A DNA stretch of 64,000 bases from Verrucomicrobiota bacterium (GCA_016235595.1 JACRJX010000048.1:1-64000), one strand, 5' to 3'. Positions 26,746 to 36,496 are shown, numbered from the stretch's first letter. Numbers and translations: made by a program. Notes: a model not told the origin generated them from the sequence alone.

Positions 26746-28155
26746 ATGAACCATCTTACGCCCAGTCCTACCACCCGTCGTGAATTTCTGAAAACCTCCG
26801 GCCGCATTGCCGCAGTGTCGGCGCTCGCGGGCACCGTCATCCCACGTGTCCATGCTGCCAGCGGCGACACCGTCCAACTCGCCATCGTGGGTTGCGGCGG
26901 ACGCGGCACGGGCGCAGTCATGAACGCGCTGAACACCGCCACGCTTGGCCCGATCAAGCTGGTGGCGATGGCGGATGCGTTCGAGGAAAAGCTCAAGAAG
27001 AGCCACGATACTCTGAGCAAGAACCCCAAGACCAAGACGATGGTGGAGGCGCCTGAGGATAAGCGGTTTCTTGGCTTTGACGCCTACAAGAAGGCGATGG
27101 ATTGCCTGAAGCCGGGCGACGTGGTCGTCCTCACGACACCGCCGGCGTTCCGCTGGGTGCATTTCACCTACGCCATCCAGAAGGGTCTTAACGTCTTCAT
27201 GGAGAAGCCGGTGACGGTGGACGGCCCGACGAGCAAGCGGATGCTCGCGCTCGGCGAGGAGGCGTCGAAGAAGAATCTCAAGGTCGGCGTGGGTCTCATG
27301 TCCCGCCACAACAGGGCGCTTCAGGAACTGGCGAAGCGCATTCACGGCGGCGAAATCGGCGAGATCATCCTGATGCGCGGCTATCGCATGCACGGTCCGA
27401 TCGGTTATTTCTCGTCGCTGCCAAAGCCCGAGGGCATCAGCGAGCTGCGGTATCAGGTGCAGCGGTTCCACAGCTTCCTCTGGGCCAGCGGCGGCAACTA
27501 CAGCGACTTCTACATCCACGTCATTGACCATTCCTGCTGGATGAAGAACGCATGGCCGGTGCAGGCGCAGGCGCTGGGCGGCCGGCATTATCGCCAAAGC
27601 CCTGAAGGTGTCACCTACATTGACCAGAACCTCGATACGTATTCCGTCGAATACACGTTTGCCGACGGGACGAAGTTCTTCTATGACGGCCGCTGCATGA
27701 ACGGCTGCGAGAACATCTATAACAGCTACATCCACGGCTCCAAAGGTTCGGCGGTCGGCTCCAAGCACGGCGACTGCGGCCTGCCTGCCAGCATCTACAA
27801 GGGCCAGCAGCCGAAGCCCGAGGACATGGTATGGGAGTCCAAGCTCAGCAAGGAGGAACAGAGTCCTTACGACAACGAGTGGATGGATCTCATCACCGCG
27901 ATTCGCAACGACAAGCCCTACAACGAGGTCAAGCGTGGCGTCGAGGCGAGCCTCGTCACCTCGATGGGCCGCATGGCCGCGCACACCGGTCAGGTCATCA
28001 CTTACGATCAGATCCTCAACGGCGACCACGAGTTCGCTCCGGGCCTCGACAAACTGACGGAGGACTCGCCCGCGCCGTTGCAGGCCGGTCCTGACGGCAA
28101 GTATCCGGTCCCGATGCCGGGCATCAACCGCAAGCGCGAATACGGCACCGCCTAA
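26746..28155 (+). CDS. Tat-exported Gfo/Idh/MocA family oxidoreductase
   Basis: 469 residues. The twin-arginine signal (TTRREFLKTSGRIAAVSALAG) is followed by an NAD(P)-binding Rossmann domain (VQLAIVGCGGRGTGAVMNAL), the characteristic sugar-binding segment (GLNVFMEKPVTVDG), and the C-terminal alpha/beta domain. Members oxidise or reduce sugars and cyclitols with bound nucleotide. The ATG at 26746 begins the Tat signal just after the predicted promoter. The end overlaps the convergent deacetylase-fusion gene by 4 bases. Substrate unknown; context suggests carbohydrate processing in the periplasm. One of three Tat-bearing members in the window. Confidence 0.88.
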   Translation: MNHLTPSPTTRREFLKTSGRIAAVSALAGTVIPRVHAASGDTVQLAIVGCGGRGTGAVMNALNTATLGPIKLVAMADAFEEKLKKSHDTLSKNPKTKTMVEAPEDKRFLGFDAYKKAMDCLKPGDVVVLTTPPAFRWVHFTYAIQKGLNVFMEKPVTVDGPTSKRMLALGEEASKKNLKVGVGLMSRHNRALQELAKRIHGGEIGEIILMRGYRMHGPIGYFSSLPKPEGISELRYQVQRFHSFLWASGGNYSDFYIHVIDHSCWMKNAWPVQAQALGGRHYRQSPEGVTYIDQNLDTYSVEYTFADGTKFFYDGRCMNGCENIYNSYIHGSKGSAVGSKHGDCGLPASIYKGQQPKPEDMVWESKLSKEEQSPYDNEWMDLITAIRNDKPYNEVKRGVEASLVTSMGRMAAHTGQVITYDQILNGDHEFAPGLDKLTEDSPAPLQAGPDGKYPVPMPGINRKREYGTA

Positions 28156-31100
28156 GGCGTGGCCATCGCTGCAATCTCTTCGGAGGTGACAACGCGCAGG
28201 TTCGCGGCGGCGTGGGCGACCATCGTTTCGTAAGCTCGCCAGATTCTTTCACGCGCTTCCGCTGAACGCGGGCGCGATGGATCGGGAGCGTTGAGGTCGT
28301 AGGGCGGCTGCTTCGGGCGGCTGTTGCGGCCTTCGCCGTCGAGGTAGATGCCGCCCCAACCGGTGCCGCCGGAGCGTGAGAAATCATTCTCGTGAATCAG
28401 CACGGTGATGAACGGCGCGCGCCCCCCCTTCCATGCGGCGAGCTGGCTCTTGAGACGCTCGGTCGGGTTGAAGTCGGCGGCGCGCGTTGTGTCGAGCATG
28501 TTCCACCAGAAGGTCTCCTGGCGGCCGCCCGCTCCCCAGCGCGTGATGCTGAAGTCGCTCGGCCGTGCCAGCAACCCCTGAATCCACTCGAACGGCTGCT
28601 CCAGTTTCGTGCCGCTCTCGTGATAGGCGACGACCATCTTTGCGCCCAGCCCGGCATACACTTTCAACGCGGCGTCACGGATGCGCGGGTCCCGGCATTG
28701 CGGCGAGACGACGACCGGCGCGCGGCCCAGAACTTTTGCGACGTAGCTATAGCCGCCGGGTTTGTCGCGCTGTAATTCGCCGGTGGCGGGATCAAGCCGG
28801 TAGGTTTCATAATCGAGCAGTGTCTTCGCCAGCGCTGTGTCGTCGAGGTTGTGCAGTCGTCGATCGAAGCCGCTGTAGGTGGGATGTGGCGGGCGGACGT
28901 GATAACTGATGCACATGCTGCTTTGCCTGAGCCTCTGGATCACGTCGGGCCGCTTCTGCTCGTAATGCTCGACCATCTGCGGCGTGAGGTAGAAGTCGCC
29001 ACGGACCTTGTTCTTCTCAAAGATGCCGATGAGCCGCAGCACGGTCGCAGCGCTTTCCTCCAAGTGCGGCCAGTCGTGGGTGTTGACGGCAAAGGTAATG
29101 CAACCGCGCTTATCCGAGATGGTCGGTTTCTTCTGGCCGAGCGCTTCGATGGCCCGGTCCAGCAACTGCTCCGCTTCCGCCGTGTTTCCGGCGCGGGCGG
29201 CTTTGCGCGATTGCCGGTCGAAGTTATCCGCTGCGGCCGTGTCCACGTTCTTTTCCTTCGCGGCCTTGAGCAATTCCTGGAACTTCCGCACCTTCACAGA
29301 AATTCCGCCCTGCCGGGACGCTGCTCGTGGCGCAGAGCCAGCATCTTGACGCACGCACGGCACTTCGACGACCTTGTCCTGCGGATAGCTTCTGACGATA
29401 TCGCGCACCGTCCGGATGCTTGCCTTGTTCTCCTGGCAGAACTGGAACCACTTTTCGATGAACTCGGGTGATCGCGCAAAGTCGGCTTCGTGAGTCACGA
29501 CGCCCAGGACTTCGCCGGGTTTCGCGCGGCCAAACTCTTCCTTGATTCTGTCGAGATGCTCTTCTCTTTGGCCCGCCGCGAAGAAATGGTGCTTTAGATG
29601 GAACAGGTCGCGGCCCTTGAACTTCGTTTTCATCAGCGGGGCGAGCCCGACGTCCATGCCGTCCACGTCGTAGAGGATGCCGTCGGGATAATCTGGCTCG
29701 TCAATTTCCACTTCACTCAGCGAGTCCCAACGCGCGTCCGGCCCCATGCACATCGTCAGCATCGTGTCGGGCGCGGCGAGTTTTTGGAGCGGTGTCATCA
29801 TTTCCGGGACCGTGCCGCGATATCGGGAGTCACGCGTGTAGCGGTCGTCCTTGCGGTTGGTATGGCCGTTCCAGTCTCCGTGAACGATGTTGTGGTAATG
29901 CACGGCAATCTCGTGGCCGTTTTTCTGCCACGACTTTACGCGCTCGAACCGTTCCTTGTCGGGCACGATGAACTCGGCCCACTGTGGGTTGAACATGAGC
30001 GTGAGCTTCGCCTCATAGCGGTCGGCCATCGCGACGAAGCGGCAGAGCGCGTCCCACATGACCGCGCTGGCCGAGTGCGCTTCGCAGTGGACAGCAAAGA
30101 ATGTGGGTGGAGAAGGTTTTTGAGTTGGGGAGGATAATGCTGTTTTTTGCACGCCGGCCATCTCGCGGATCCAGCGAAGCGTGTCATCGGTCCGGCCCCT
30201 TCCCTGTCGCCCGGAGAGCCACTTCGGCGGACTGTCTTTTGTGTAGGTTCGATTGGGATCGTTCTCGGGGCCATTGATGCGCGTCCACGGTGATTTGCCT
30301 TTGCCGCCGTGTTTCGTGTGGGTGGCGGCGTTGATGATGTCCGTGGCGTGGCCTTTGTCCGGCCCGTGGACGTGGTCGTGCTCATACTGAATCCGCAGGT
30401 AAGGGCAGGCGATATTCTGAATTGTACGCACTGCCTCGCGTTCGGCCCACCAGTCGGCGTCCTGGGTGGTGTGACCACCGAGGATGCGGCTGAAACCGGG
30501 ATCATCATTCTTGGTGATGTAGAAGCGGTCCGTCGGGCCTTCGATGTCTATGAAGTATTTGACCGGCGGATCGTTCGGGTAGCGTCCCAGCGCGCCCGCC
30601 GCCATCGCCAAACCGAGAGAGCTGGATACGACGCCGATGTTGTCCTTGTCCACAAACGGCAGCGCCGCCACGGCTTTCAACAACGCGCGCAGGCCGTCTT
30701 GATGCGCTTTGCCGTTCCAGTTCTCCCAGCCCCGGCTCTGCCCGCGGCCATCCGGGTCGAACAATCCGAGAACAAACCCGGCTCGGACATATTCGCCGGG
30801 CGCCGGGGTGCGCAACAGTTGCGAACCGAAACCCAGGCCGCCCGGTACGAACACGACCGCCGGGTATTTCTTCTGCGCGCTGGCGTCGTTGGGATGAATG
30901 GCCGCGGCCCAGAGTTTCACGCCGCTGGTCGGGTTGACCACGTCGAGGTCGTGGCGGGAAAAGGCGATGGATGTCCCGTCTTGGGGCCGTTTCGTGCCGG
31001 CTGGAGCCGGGACACCCGCGGCAGGGGACGTTGTGCCCGGCGTCGCGCGCGGGTCCACGCCGGGATTCTTCTTTTCCCACGCGCGGAACGCGTCGGCCAT

Positions 31101-32093
31101 CTCCGAGAACGTCGCCCACTTCACCTTGCCTGCCTTCACCAGCGGGTCCACGGCATCCGTCAGCCAGCGGTCAATGACACCGAATGGTTTCTCGGCGTCC
31201 GGCCCGCCGCGGAACTCGGCGGCGTGGACGGTGATGTGGAAGACGTTGACGCGGTCGCGGCGCGCGGCCTTCACAGAATCGCGCAACGCGCCGGTGAGGT
31301 AGTCGAAGTATTTCTGGTCGCCGCCAAACGTTTCTGATCGCCGCATGGAGATCGCGTCCACGCGGCCCAGCACGCCGTCCGGCAGAAAGATGATTTTCCC
31401 GTTCGGGTCATGGCGGGCGAAGTCGGCTACGTCGTCCTCGCGCGGACCGCCTGCGGGCCGCCACGGCGTAAGGGTGAGCAGCCGCTCGTCGGAGCGTTGC
31501 CGGCGCGGATTCTTGTGGTCGCTCTGGACTTCGAGACCCGCGGCGGCTGCGGCGTCAAGCACGCCGGGATAGAGATTGCCGCCGCTCCAGTAGCGGATGC
31601 GCGTTGCGCCGGCTTTCTTGATCCACTCGATCTCCTCCTTCATCACCGCCGTCCATGTCCCGACAGGCAGTCGCTCGCTGCTGCGGCCCAGGTGCGCGTC
31701 CTCGTGGAAATGCAGTGCGATCTCATGGCCGCGCTTCTCGAACCCGGCGAGAATGCGCTCTCCGGTCTTCACGCAGATGCTGGTAAACGGCGTCTGCGCC
31801 TGCACGGTCATCCTGCCGCCGTGCTTTTCAACGACGGCGGCGAGCGCCTGCAGATCGGCGACGTGGCGGAGGAATAACGAACTGCGGTTGTAGTCGAGGC
31901 CTGACCGCGACGGCATGCGTTGCACGTCACTGCCGACGAGCGCGCTCGGCTGCGCGCCCAACGGTTCGATGTGGACGCCGATACAGAAGTACAGCGGCGC
32001 GTCGGAGGAGGTTGTGACTTGGGCGAACAATGACGGTGGAAACAGCGCAGCAGCCACAAACAATATCGCAAACAATCGGGATCGAATTCTCAT
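28152..32093 (-). CDS. Giant secreted fusion: three polysaccharide-deacetylase-like domains and an alpha/beta hydrolase
   Basis: 1313 residues with signal peptide MRIRSRLFAILFVAAALFPP. Approximate order: 32-340 deacetylase-like domain A (PLYFCIGVHIEPLG, GHEIALHFHEDAH); 385-645 alpha/beta hydrolase (YPAVVFVPGGLGFGSQLL, nucleophile-elbow-like IGVVSSSLGLAMAAGA); 663-960 domain B (FFAVHCEAHSASAVMWDAL, GHEIAVHYHNIVHGDW); about 1060-1313 domain C (GCITFAVNTHDWPHLEESA, MCISYHVRPPHP). The two GHEIA-HxHx segments correspond to the NodB-homology motif that carries metal-binding histidines. Each unit normally occurs as a separate enzyme. The ATG at 32093 begins the signal peptide and lies 9 bases after TATAAG. 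Probably deacetylates and de-esterifies a polysaccharide; this is inference. Confidence 0.7.
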   Translation of the reverse strand: MRIRSRLFAILFVAAALFPPSLFAQVTTSSDAPLYFCIGVHIEPLGAQPSALVGSDVQRMPSRSGLDYNRSSLFLRHVADLQALAAVVEKHGGRMTVQAQTPFTSICVKTGERILAGFEKRGHEIALHFHEDAHLGRSSERLPVGTWTAVMKEEIEWIKKAGATRIRYWSGGNLYPGVLDAAAAAGLEVQSDHKNPRRQRSDERLLTLTPWRPAGGPREDDVADFARHDPNGKIIFLPDGVLGRVDAISMRRSETFGGDQKYFDYLTGALRDSVKAARRDRVNVFHITVHAAEFRGGPDAEKPFGVIDRWLTDAVDPLVKAGKVKWATFSEMADAFRAWEKKNPGVDPRATPGTTSPAAGVPAPAGTKRPQDGTSIAFSRHDLDVVNPTSGVKLWAAAIHPNDASAQKKYPAVVFVPGGLGFGSQLLRTPAPGEYVRAGFVLGLFDPDGRGQSRGWENWNGKAHQDGLRALLKAVAALPFVDKDNIGVVSSSLGLAMAAGALGRYPNDPPVKYFIDIEGPTDRFYITKNDDPGFSRILGGHTTQDADWWAEREAVRTIQNIACPYLRIQYEHDHVHGPDKGHATDIINAATHTKHGGKGKSPWTRINGPENDPNRTYTKDSPPKWLSGRQGRGRTDDTLRWIREMAGVQKTALSSPTQKPSPPTFFAVHCEAHSASAVMWDALCRFVAMADRYEAKLTLMFNPQWAEFIVPDKERFERVKSWQKNGHEIAVHYHNIVHGDWNGHTNRKDDRYTRDSRYRGTVPEMMTPLQKLAAPDTMLTMCMGPDARWDSLSEVEIDEPDYPDGILYDVDGMDVGLAPLMKTKFKGRDLFHLKHHFFAAGQREEHLDRIKEEFGRAKPGEVLGVVTHEADFARSPEFIEKWFQFCQENKASIRTVRDIVRSYPQDKVVEVPCVRQDAGSAPRAASRQGGISVKVRKFQELLKAAKEKNVDTAAADNFDRQSRKAARAGNTAEAEQLLDRAIEALGQKKPTISDKRGCITFAVNTHDWPHLEESAATVLRLIGIFEKNKVRGDFYLTPQMVEHYEQKRPDVIQRLRQSSMCISYHVRPPHPTYSGFDRRLHNLDDTALAKTLLDYETYRLDPATGELQRDKPGGYSYVAKVLGRAPVVVSPQCRDPRIRDAALKVYAGLGAKMVVAYHESGTKLEQPFEWIQGLLARPSDFSITRWGAGGRQETFWWNMLDTTRAADFNPTERLKSQLAAWKGGRAPFITVLIHENDFSRSGGTGWGGIYLDGEGRNSRPKQPPYDLNAPDPSRPRSAEARERIWRAYETMVAHAAANLRVVTSEEIAAMATP

Positions 32094-32102
32094 GGCATCG
32101 TC

Positions 32103-32108
32103 CTTATA
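32103..32108 (-). promoter_or_regulatory. Predicted -10 box of deacetylase-fusion gene
   Basis: TATAAG on the minus strand, nine bases before the ATG at 32093; no convincing -35 is seen. The position is consistent with an almost leaderless transcript. Confidence 0.35.
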
Positions 32109-32154
32109 CCAGAGAAAACGTCCCACGGGCCGGGATATTGGCGGGGGAAAAGAA

Positions 32155-32190
32155 TCCTTCGCCGCGAAGACGCGGAGAGCGCTGAGGACA
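32155..32190. repeat. Possible dispersed GCGAAGACGCGGAGA-type repeat
   Basis: The segment contains CGCCGCGAAGACGCGGAGAG. It resembles an intergenic filler repeat that I recall from several environmental bacterial genomes. Only one copy was noticed in this window, so the repeat status is from memory. Confidence 0.25.
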
Positions 32191-32262
32191 ACACCAAGGG
32201 AACAGGGATAGGCAATGTTGCCGTCTCTCCCACGCACTCCGTTCCCGACAACGACGGCGTTC

Positions 32263-33795
32263 CTACTTTGCGGCGGGGCCGACGGTGAGCCAAAGATGGG
32301 TGATGGCTTTCTCTCCGCGCTCGTTGGTGCGCTCGACGCGAACGATGTAGTCGCCGGGTTTGGCAAAGCAGTGCACGGTGACAGCAAAGCCGTCCTTGGC
32401 GAGTGCTTTGACGCAGCCGTCGGACTTGACGGTAACCGGCGCGGTGCCGTCGCCAAAGTTCCACGTTTCCTCACCATGGGTCGTACGGAAACTGCGGACC
32501 TTGAACGTCACCGGCTTGCCGGCCTTCACGTCGAGCGACGGAGCGTAGGCGGCCTGAATGGAGGGGGTGAGGAGGTTGGGGTTGGCCTTGTCGAGGACCT
32601 GAACTACAGCGAAATCGTAGGCGACGTCGCCCTTGGCGTCGGTGACTTTGAGAATTTCGCTGTAGGTGCCGGGCCGGTTGTAGCGGCGGGTGACGGTGGG
32701 GCCGGTGGCGAGGGAGCTGTCGGTGAAGGTCCAGTCGTAGCGAAGAATTTCGCCGGCGGCGCTCCAGGACTTGGTGCCGTCGAGTGTGGCCTCCTCGCCG
32801 GCCCAGATGAGGTGATGAGGGCGGGCGACGGCGATCATCTTCGGCGTGTATTGGCGGACGTAAGCTTCCCACACGAAGGCGTAGGATTCGACGGTGCCCC
32901 ATTTGCCCGAGGGCTGGCGGGCCTTGATGCTGAAGTGCAGGTGCGCCCAGCCGCCGCTGGCGCCTTCCTTGCCGAGCAAACCGATGCGTTGGCCTATCTT
33001 CACGGTCGCGCCGGGGCGCATGGCGGGGTCTATCTCGCAGAGATGGCTGTAGCGGTAGTACCAGCCGCGGTCATCAAGGACATAGACGACATCGGCGCGC
33101 GGACGAACGGGCGCGTCTTCGTAGCCGGGCAGCGTTTCCTTCGCGGAGGAGACGACCAGCCCATGGGCGGCGGCGACGACCTCGGCCATGCCCTCACAGC
33201 CGCCGAAATCGAGGCCGTCATGGTAGTAGATTTTTTTGTTCGACGGCTTCTCGCCGCCGTCCACGAAGCACGGTTCGTTGGCCATCTGTGTGCCGCTGGC
33301 GAACCACCGCGCCTTGAGCGGATAGCCGAACGTGCCGGGCTGAGTCCACGGCGAGCCAGCGGGCCAGAGACGCAGGCGGGCGTCCTTTTCGAGGCCCCAC
33401 GAATCGTCACCGCTGTTGGAGTTGCAGCCTTTGGTGATGGGACAATCAATCTGCGCGCCGCCGACGGTGATCGGAAGGTTGTAGTTGGCAGAGATGAGCG
33501 TGGCGGGCTTGCCATTGACGGTGACTTTGACGCGCGCGACACGGACGGCGTCGCGAAGGGAATCGCGCTTTTCTTCGAGGCCGAGCAGTTTGACGCGCGC
33601 CGTCGAGCCGTCGCTGAGCATCACCTGTTGGGATTCGCCGATGTTGAGGTCCACGACGCTGTCGAGCGGCTCGCGCGTCGGCTGCGGTGGCGCGGCGGGC
33701 GACAGTTGTGGGAAGGTGAGCATGCCGATGCAGAGAAGCATCATCACGGACCGTGTGCTTCGTACGATGGGTGCGACAGGAGTTGTTGTTTTCAT
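32263..33795 (-). CDS. Secreted M23 metallopeptidase with PKD domain
   Basis: 510 residues with an N-terminal export signal (VMMLLCIGMLTFPQLSPAA). The centre is an LytM/M23 zinc peptidase: YYHDGLDFGGCEGM supplies the HxxxD ligands and GGWAHLHFSIKA the HxH pair, with YYRYSHLCEIDP and KIGQRIGLLGKEGAS between them. A PKD-type immunoglobulin domain follows (LIWAGEEATLDGTKSWSAAG, YDWTFTDSSLATG), and a second one is probable (PVTFKVRSF, EETWNFGDGTAPV). It probably cleaves peptidoglycan cross-bridges or another surface peptide. The start overlaps the stop of the upstream ferredoxin-type gene by 4 bases (33792-33795), so the two are cotranscribed. All catalytic ligands appear present. Confidence 0.88.
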   Translation of the reverse strand: MKTTTPVAPIVRSTRSVMMLLCIGMLTFPQLSPAAPPQPTREPLDSVVDLNIGESQQVMLSDGSTARVKLLGLEEKRDSLRDAVRVARVKVTVNGKPATLISANYNLPITVGGAQIDCPITKGCNSNSGDDSWGLEKDARLRLWPAGSPWTQPGTFGYPLKARWFASGTQMANEPCFVDGGEKPSNKKIYYHDGLDFGGCEGMAEVVAAAHGLVVSSAKETLPGYEDAPVRPRADVVYVLDDRGWYYRYSHLCEIDPAMRPGATVKIGQRIGLLGKEGASGGWAHLHFSIKARQPSGKWGTVESYAFVWEAYVRQYTPKMIAVARPHHLIWAGEEATLDGTKSWSAAGEILRYDWTFTDSSLATGPTVTRRYNRPGTYSEILKVTDAKGDVAYDFAVVQVLDKANPNLLTPSIQAAYAPSLDVKAGKPVTFKVRSFRTTHGEETWNFGDGTAPVTVKSDGCVKALAKDGFAVTVHCFAKPGDYIVRVERTNERGEKAITHLWLTVGPAAK

Positions 33796-35033
33796 GATGG
33801 TTTGAGAACGCCGGGTTTTGGAAGAACCACGATGGCAGGACGGGGCGTCGTGGGGCACGCCAGCTCGCATGCGCCGCAACCGGTGCATTTGGCCAAATCC
33901 ACGACAGGTCTGGCTGAGAGACCGCCTTCGAGGTCTTGGACGGTGATGGCTTCGTAGGGGCAGGCTCGGATGCAGGACGTGCATTCCTGGCCGCTGGCGA
34001 GAAGGCAGGTGTCGAGATCCACCAGCGCTGGGCCGATGACACGCCTGCGTTTTTCGGCCAGCGTGAGCCGGGTAATGGCGCCGCTGGGGCAGACCACATT
34101 GCAGCGGTGGCAATTCTCGCGGCAGTAACCTTCGGTGAACCGCACCACTGGCGCGAACAACCCCGCCAGACCGTGCTCGCCAAGGTCGGGCCGCAGGATG
34201 CGCGAGGGGCAAACGCGCACGCAGCTTCCGCAACGGACACAGACGCCGGTGAATCGCGTCTCGTCCACCGCTCCCGGCGGACGCAGCGGCGGCGTCCGGC
34301 TGCGCGCGGTTCGAGTTGCCGCGCCCGCAGCCGCGCCGATGCACGCGACGAGAAAGCTCCGCCGGCCCAGTCTCGCCGGGTGGTGGTGGTCGGGATGCTC
34401 GCGCCGGAGAAACTGCCGCAGCCGTCGTCCGCCGAGCACGAGCAGTTCCTGCAATCCTCCCAGCGGACAGAGTCGTGAACACCAGACCTTCGGCAAACAC
34501 AACTCCATCAACAGAACCACCGGCAGCGCGAGACCGGCGCACACGCCTGCGGCGGTCACCGGCATGTGCCACGCGCTGAAGAAGCCGTTGAAAATGGCGA
34601 GCGGATCGAGCCAGATGAACAGCGGGTAGCCGGCGCATGCGCCACCGAGCGTCAACAACGCGAGCCAGCGGCAGATGAATGGCCAGTGCAGCCAGCGCGA
34701 CGCAGCCTTTGGGCGCAGCCGGCCTTGAAGTTCCAGCAGCAACCCGACCGGGCACGCATGCCGGCAAAACCATCGCGGGCTGATGAGCACGAGAATCAAC
34801 ACCGGCACGCCGAGGAGCACGGCGAAACCAACCGTTCGTGTGGCGAAGGCGGAACAGACTGCGACGAGCGGGCTGAACGAGGCCAGCGGAACTTCAACAG
34901 TCCACCACGGCAACACGAGCGCAACACCTGCGGCCAGTGCCAGCCAGCGCGATGCCATGCGCAGCCACGTGCCTCGTCCGTTGTCCTGGTTGGGCTTGTT
35001 CTGTGGTTCCACTATCGCCTCGACTGTCGGCAT
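33792..35033 (-). CDS. NapH-like 4Fe-4S membrane protein
   Basis: 413 residues. The N-terminal half has about four membrane spans and two copies of the NapH/CcoG-type cysteine motif (WFCRHACPVGLLLEL and VWCSRLCPLGGLQEL). A second hydrophobic stretch (RRSFLVACIGAAAGAA, Tat-like) leads to a soluble half with four ferredoxin-like clusters: CVRCGSCVRVCP, CRENCHRCNVVCP, CTSCIRACP and CTGCGACELACP. It should pass electrons across or along the membrane; the partner is not evident, though the upstream FAD oxidoreductase is a candidate. Start ambiguous: ATG 35033 is listed, ATG 34958 is also possible. Longer readings would translate the palindromic repeat at 35044-35113 and are rejected. Confidence 0.82.
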   Translation of the reverse strand: MPTVEAIVEPQNKPNQDNGRGTWLRMASRWLALAAGVALVLPWWTVEVPLASFSPLVAVCSAFATRTVGFAVLLGVPVLILVLISPRWFCRHACPVGLLLELQGRLRPKAASRWLHWPFICRWLALLTLGGACAGYPLFIWLDPLAIFNGFFSAWHMPVTAAGVCAGLALPVVLLMELCLPKVWCSRLCPLGGLQELLVLGGRRLRQFLRREHPDHHHPARLGRRSFLVACIGAAAGAATRTARSRTPPLRPPGAVDETRFTGVCVRCGSCVRVCPSRILRPDLGEHGLAGLFAPVVRFTEGYCRENCHRCNVVCPSGAITRLTLAEKRRRVIGPALVDLDTCLLASGQECTSCIRACPYEAITVQDLEGGLSARPVVDLAKCTGCGACELACPTTPRPAIVVLPKPGVLKPS

Positions 35034-35043
35034 CCAAAGCAAA

Positions 35044-35113
35044 ACAGGCATCCCGCCTGTCAACGAGCGGGCCGTGCGAACACTGTTTGAACGAACAGGC
35101 GGAACGCCTGTTC
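35044..35113. repeat. Pair of REP-like palindromes
   Basis: Two hairpins: ACAGGC-ATCCC-GCCTGT (35044-35060) and GAACAGGC-GGAAC-GCCTGTTC (35093-35113). They begin four bases after the stop codon of the FAD oxidoreductase gene and may stabilise or terminate its mRNA. A related copy lies at 60120-60134. Confidence 0.7.
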
Positions 35114-35116
35114 TTC

Positions 35117-36496
35117 TTATCCCAAATACGCGCCCTGGCTGACGAGCAGCTTCTGGAGCTTCGGGATGCTCACGTCGCGCGGACGGCAACCGTCCTTCGC
35201 CGCAACCGCGGCAGCCGCGCCAGCCGCGTGACCCGTGGTCAGGCACGCGCCGATGAGTCGTCCATCCTCGACCAGCTTGTCGTCCATGCTGATGCTGCGG
35301 CCCGCCGTCAGCAGACCGTCGAGTTTCTTCGGTACCAGCACGCCATACGGGATCGGCCAGCCGGGATGCTTGCTATTCTGCGCGCCGCCCACTGCGACCG
35401 TGTCGGGGAACTTTCGCGGCTCGCGCGCTTCCTTGTAGGTCAACTGATACGTGCCCGCCAGCAGCCGCGTCGTGCGCACACCCAGTTGCGGCGCGGTCTG
35501 CAGCAGGAAGAGCGATTCTCCACCCGGCGTCTTGCGCATCTTCTGCACGTGGTTCCAAATCTTGCTGCGGTGTTCGAATTGCAACCGCGTCAGTTCGTTG
35601 ATGTCGAGACCGTTGGCGCTCGGCCCGCGCAGGTTCACCCAGCGGACGCTCGGCTGCGGTTCGAGGGCGCCAAGCGTTCTGTAACCTGCCTTCTTCAGCT
35701 TCACCAAGTCAGCGCGGTCCACGTTGCCGAGCCGGTGCACCAGCCCGATGGCGTGCAACCGCTGCGCGTGCTCTGCGCCTGCCGCCGCGAAAATGTCGCC
35801 GTCGCCGGTGGTATCCACAACGACCTTTGCGAGGATCGCCTGCCGGCCGGCCTTGCTGTCGAACACCACGCCGCGCACGGTGCCGCCGTCCATGATGACG
35901 TCGGTGGCCCAGCAGTGGAACAGCGTCTTCACGCCCGCCTCCTGGATCATCTCGTCCATCAGGAACATCGTCGCCTCGGGATCGGTGGTCGGGTTGAACT
36001 TCGTTTCGCCGCGGTTGATGATGGCATTGTCGAACTTCGCGTGCCGTTCCAGCAGTTCGCCGCCCATGCCGCGCACCACCTGCATCATCTGGCCGTTCTC
36101 CGTCGCGTGCGTGCTGATGACCACCAGCACGATGCCGCCCGTCCACAAGCCGCCGAAGCAGCCGTAGCGTTCGACGACCATCGTCTTCGCGCCCGCGCGC
36201 GCCGCCGACACCGCCGCCGCCCAGCCAGCGGGGCCGCCACCCACCACCAGCACGTCCGTTTCCTGGAACACTGGCAACGGCCGCTCCGGCTGGATGACCT
36301 TGCCGTCGCGGATGAATGCGGGATGGCGCGGGCGGTTCTCGACGGAAGTGGTTTGAAGCATGGACCCAAGCGTCTGCTCCTTGCCCTTGGGTCCCTTGCC
36401 GCTTTCATCCGCCACCACACGGCTGGCGAACGCCGGCCCCAGCCCGGCGGCGGAGAGAATCTGGAAAAGTTTTCTGCGGGTCATGTGGTTGTTCAT
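35117..36496 (-). CDS. Exported FAD-dependent oxidoreductase
   Basis: 459 residues of the FAD-dependent family found widely in Planctomycetota and Verrucomicrobiota. The N-terminus has a Tat-like signal (MTRRKLFQILSAAGLGPAFA). The dinucleotide-binding motif is TDVLVVGGGPAGWAAAVSAARAG, followed by VVERYGCFGGLWTGG; the second FAD contact is VVDTTGDGDIFAAAGAEHA; near the end comes GLLTAGRSISMDDKLVEDGR. The initiator could be the ATG at 36496 or at 36484, where the Tat motif starts. Followed by paired palindromes and then the ferredoxin-type gene. Substrate unknown; a sugar or alcohol group is plausible from the neighbours. Confidence 0.85.
   Translation of the reverse strand: MNNHMTRRKLFQILSAAGLGPAFASRVVADESGKGPKGKEQTLGSMLQTTSVENRPRHPAFIRDGKVIQPERPLPVFQETDVLVVGGGPAGWAAAVSAARAGAKTMVVERYGCFGGLWTGGIVLVVISTHATENGQMMQVVRGMGGELLERHAKFDNAIINRGETKFNPTTDPEATMFLMDEMIQEAGVKTLFHCWATDVIMDGGTVRGVVFDSKAGRQAILAKVVVDTTGDGDIFAAAGAEHAQRLHAIGLVHRLGNVDRADLVKLKKAGYRTLGALEPQPSVRWVNLRGPSANGLDINELTRLQFEHRSKIWNHVQKMRKTPGGESLFLLQTAPQLGVRTTRLLAGTYQLTYKEAREPRKFPDTVAVGGAQNSKHPGWPIPYGVLVPKKLDGLLTAGRSISMDDKLVEDGRLIGACLTTGHAAGAAAAVAAKDGCRPRDVSIPKLQKLLVSQGAYLG

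Noticed and set aside
35034..35246. N-terminal extension of the 4Fe-4S membrane protein
   Set aside because: The extra residues (TGVPPVRSNSVRTARSLTGG-like) are the translation of the REP-like palindromes and part of the preceding gene, not protein sequence.
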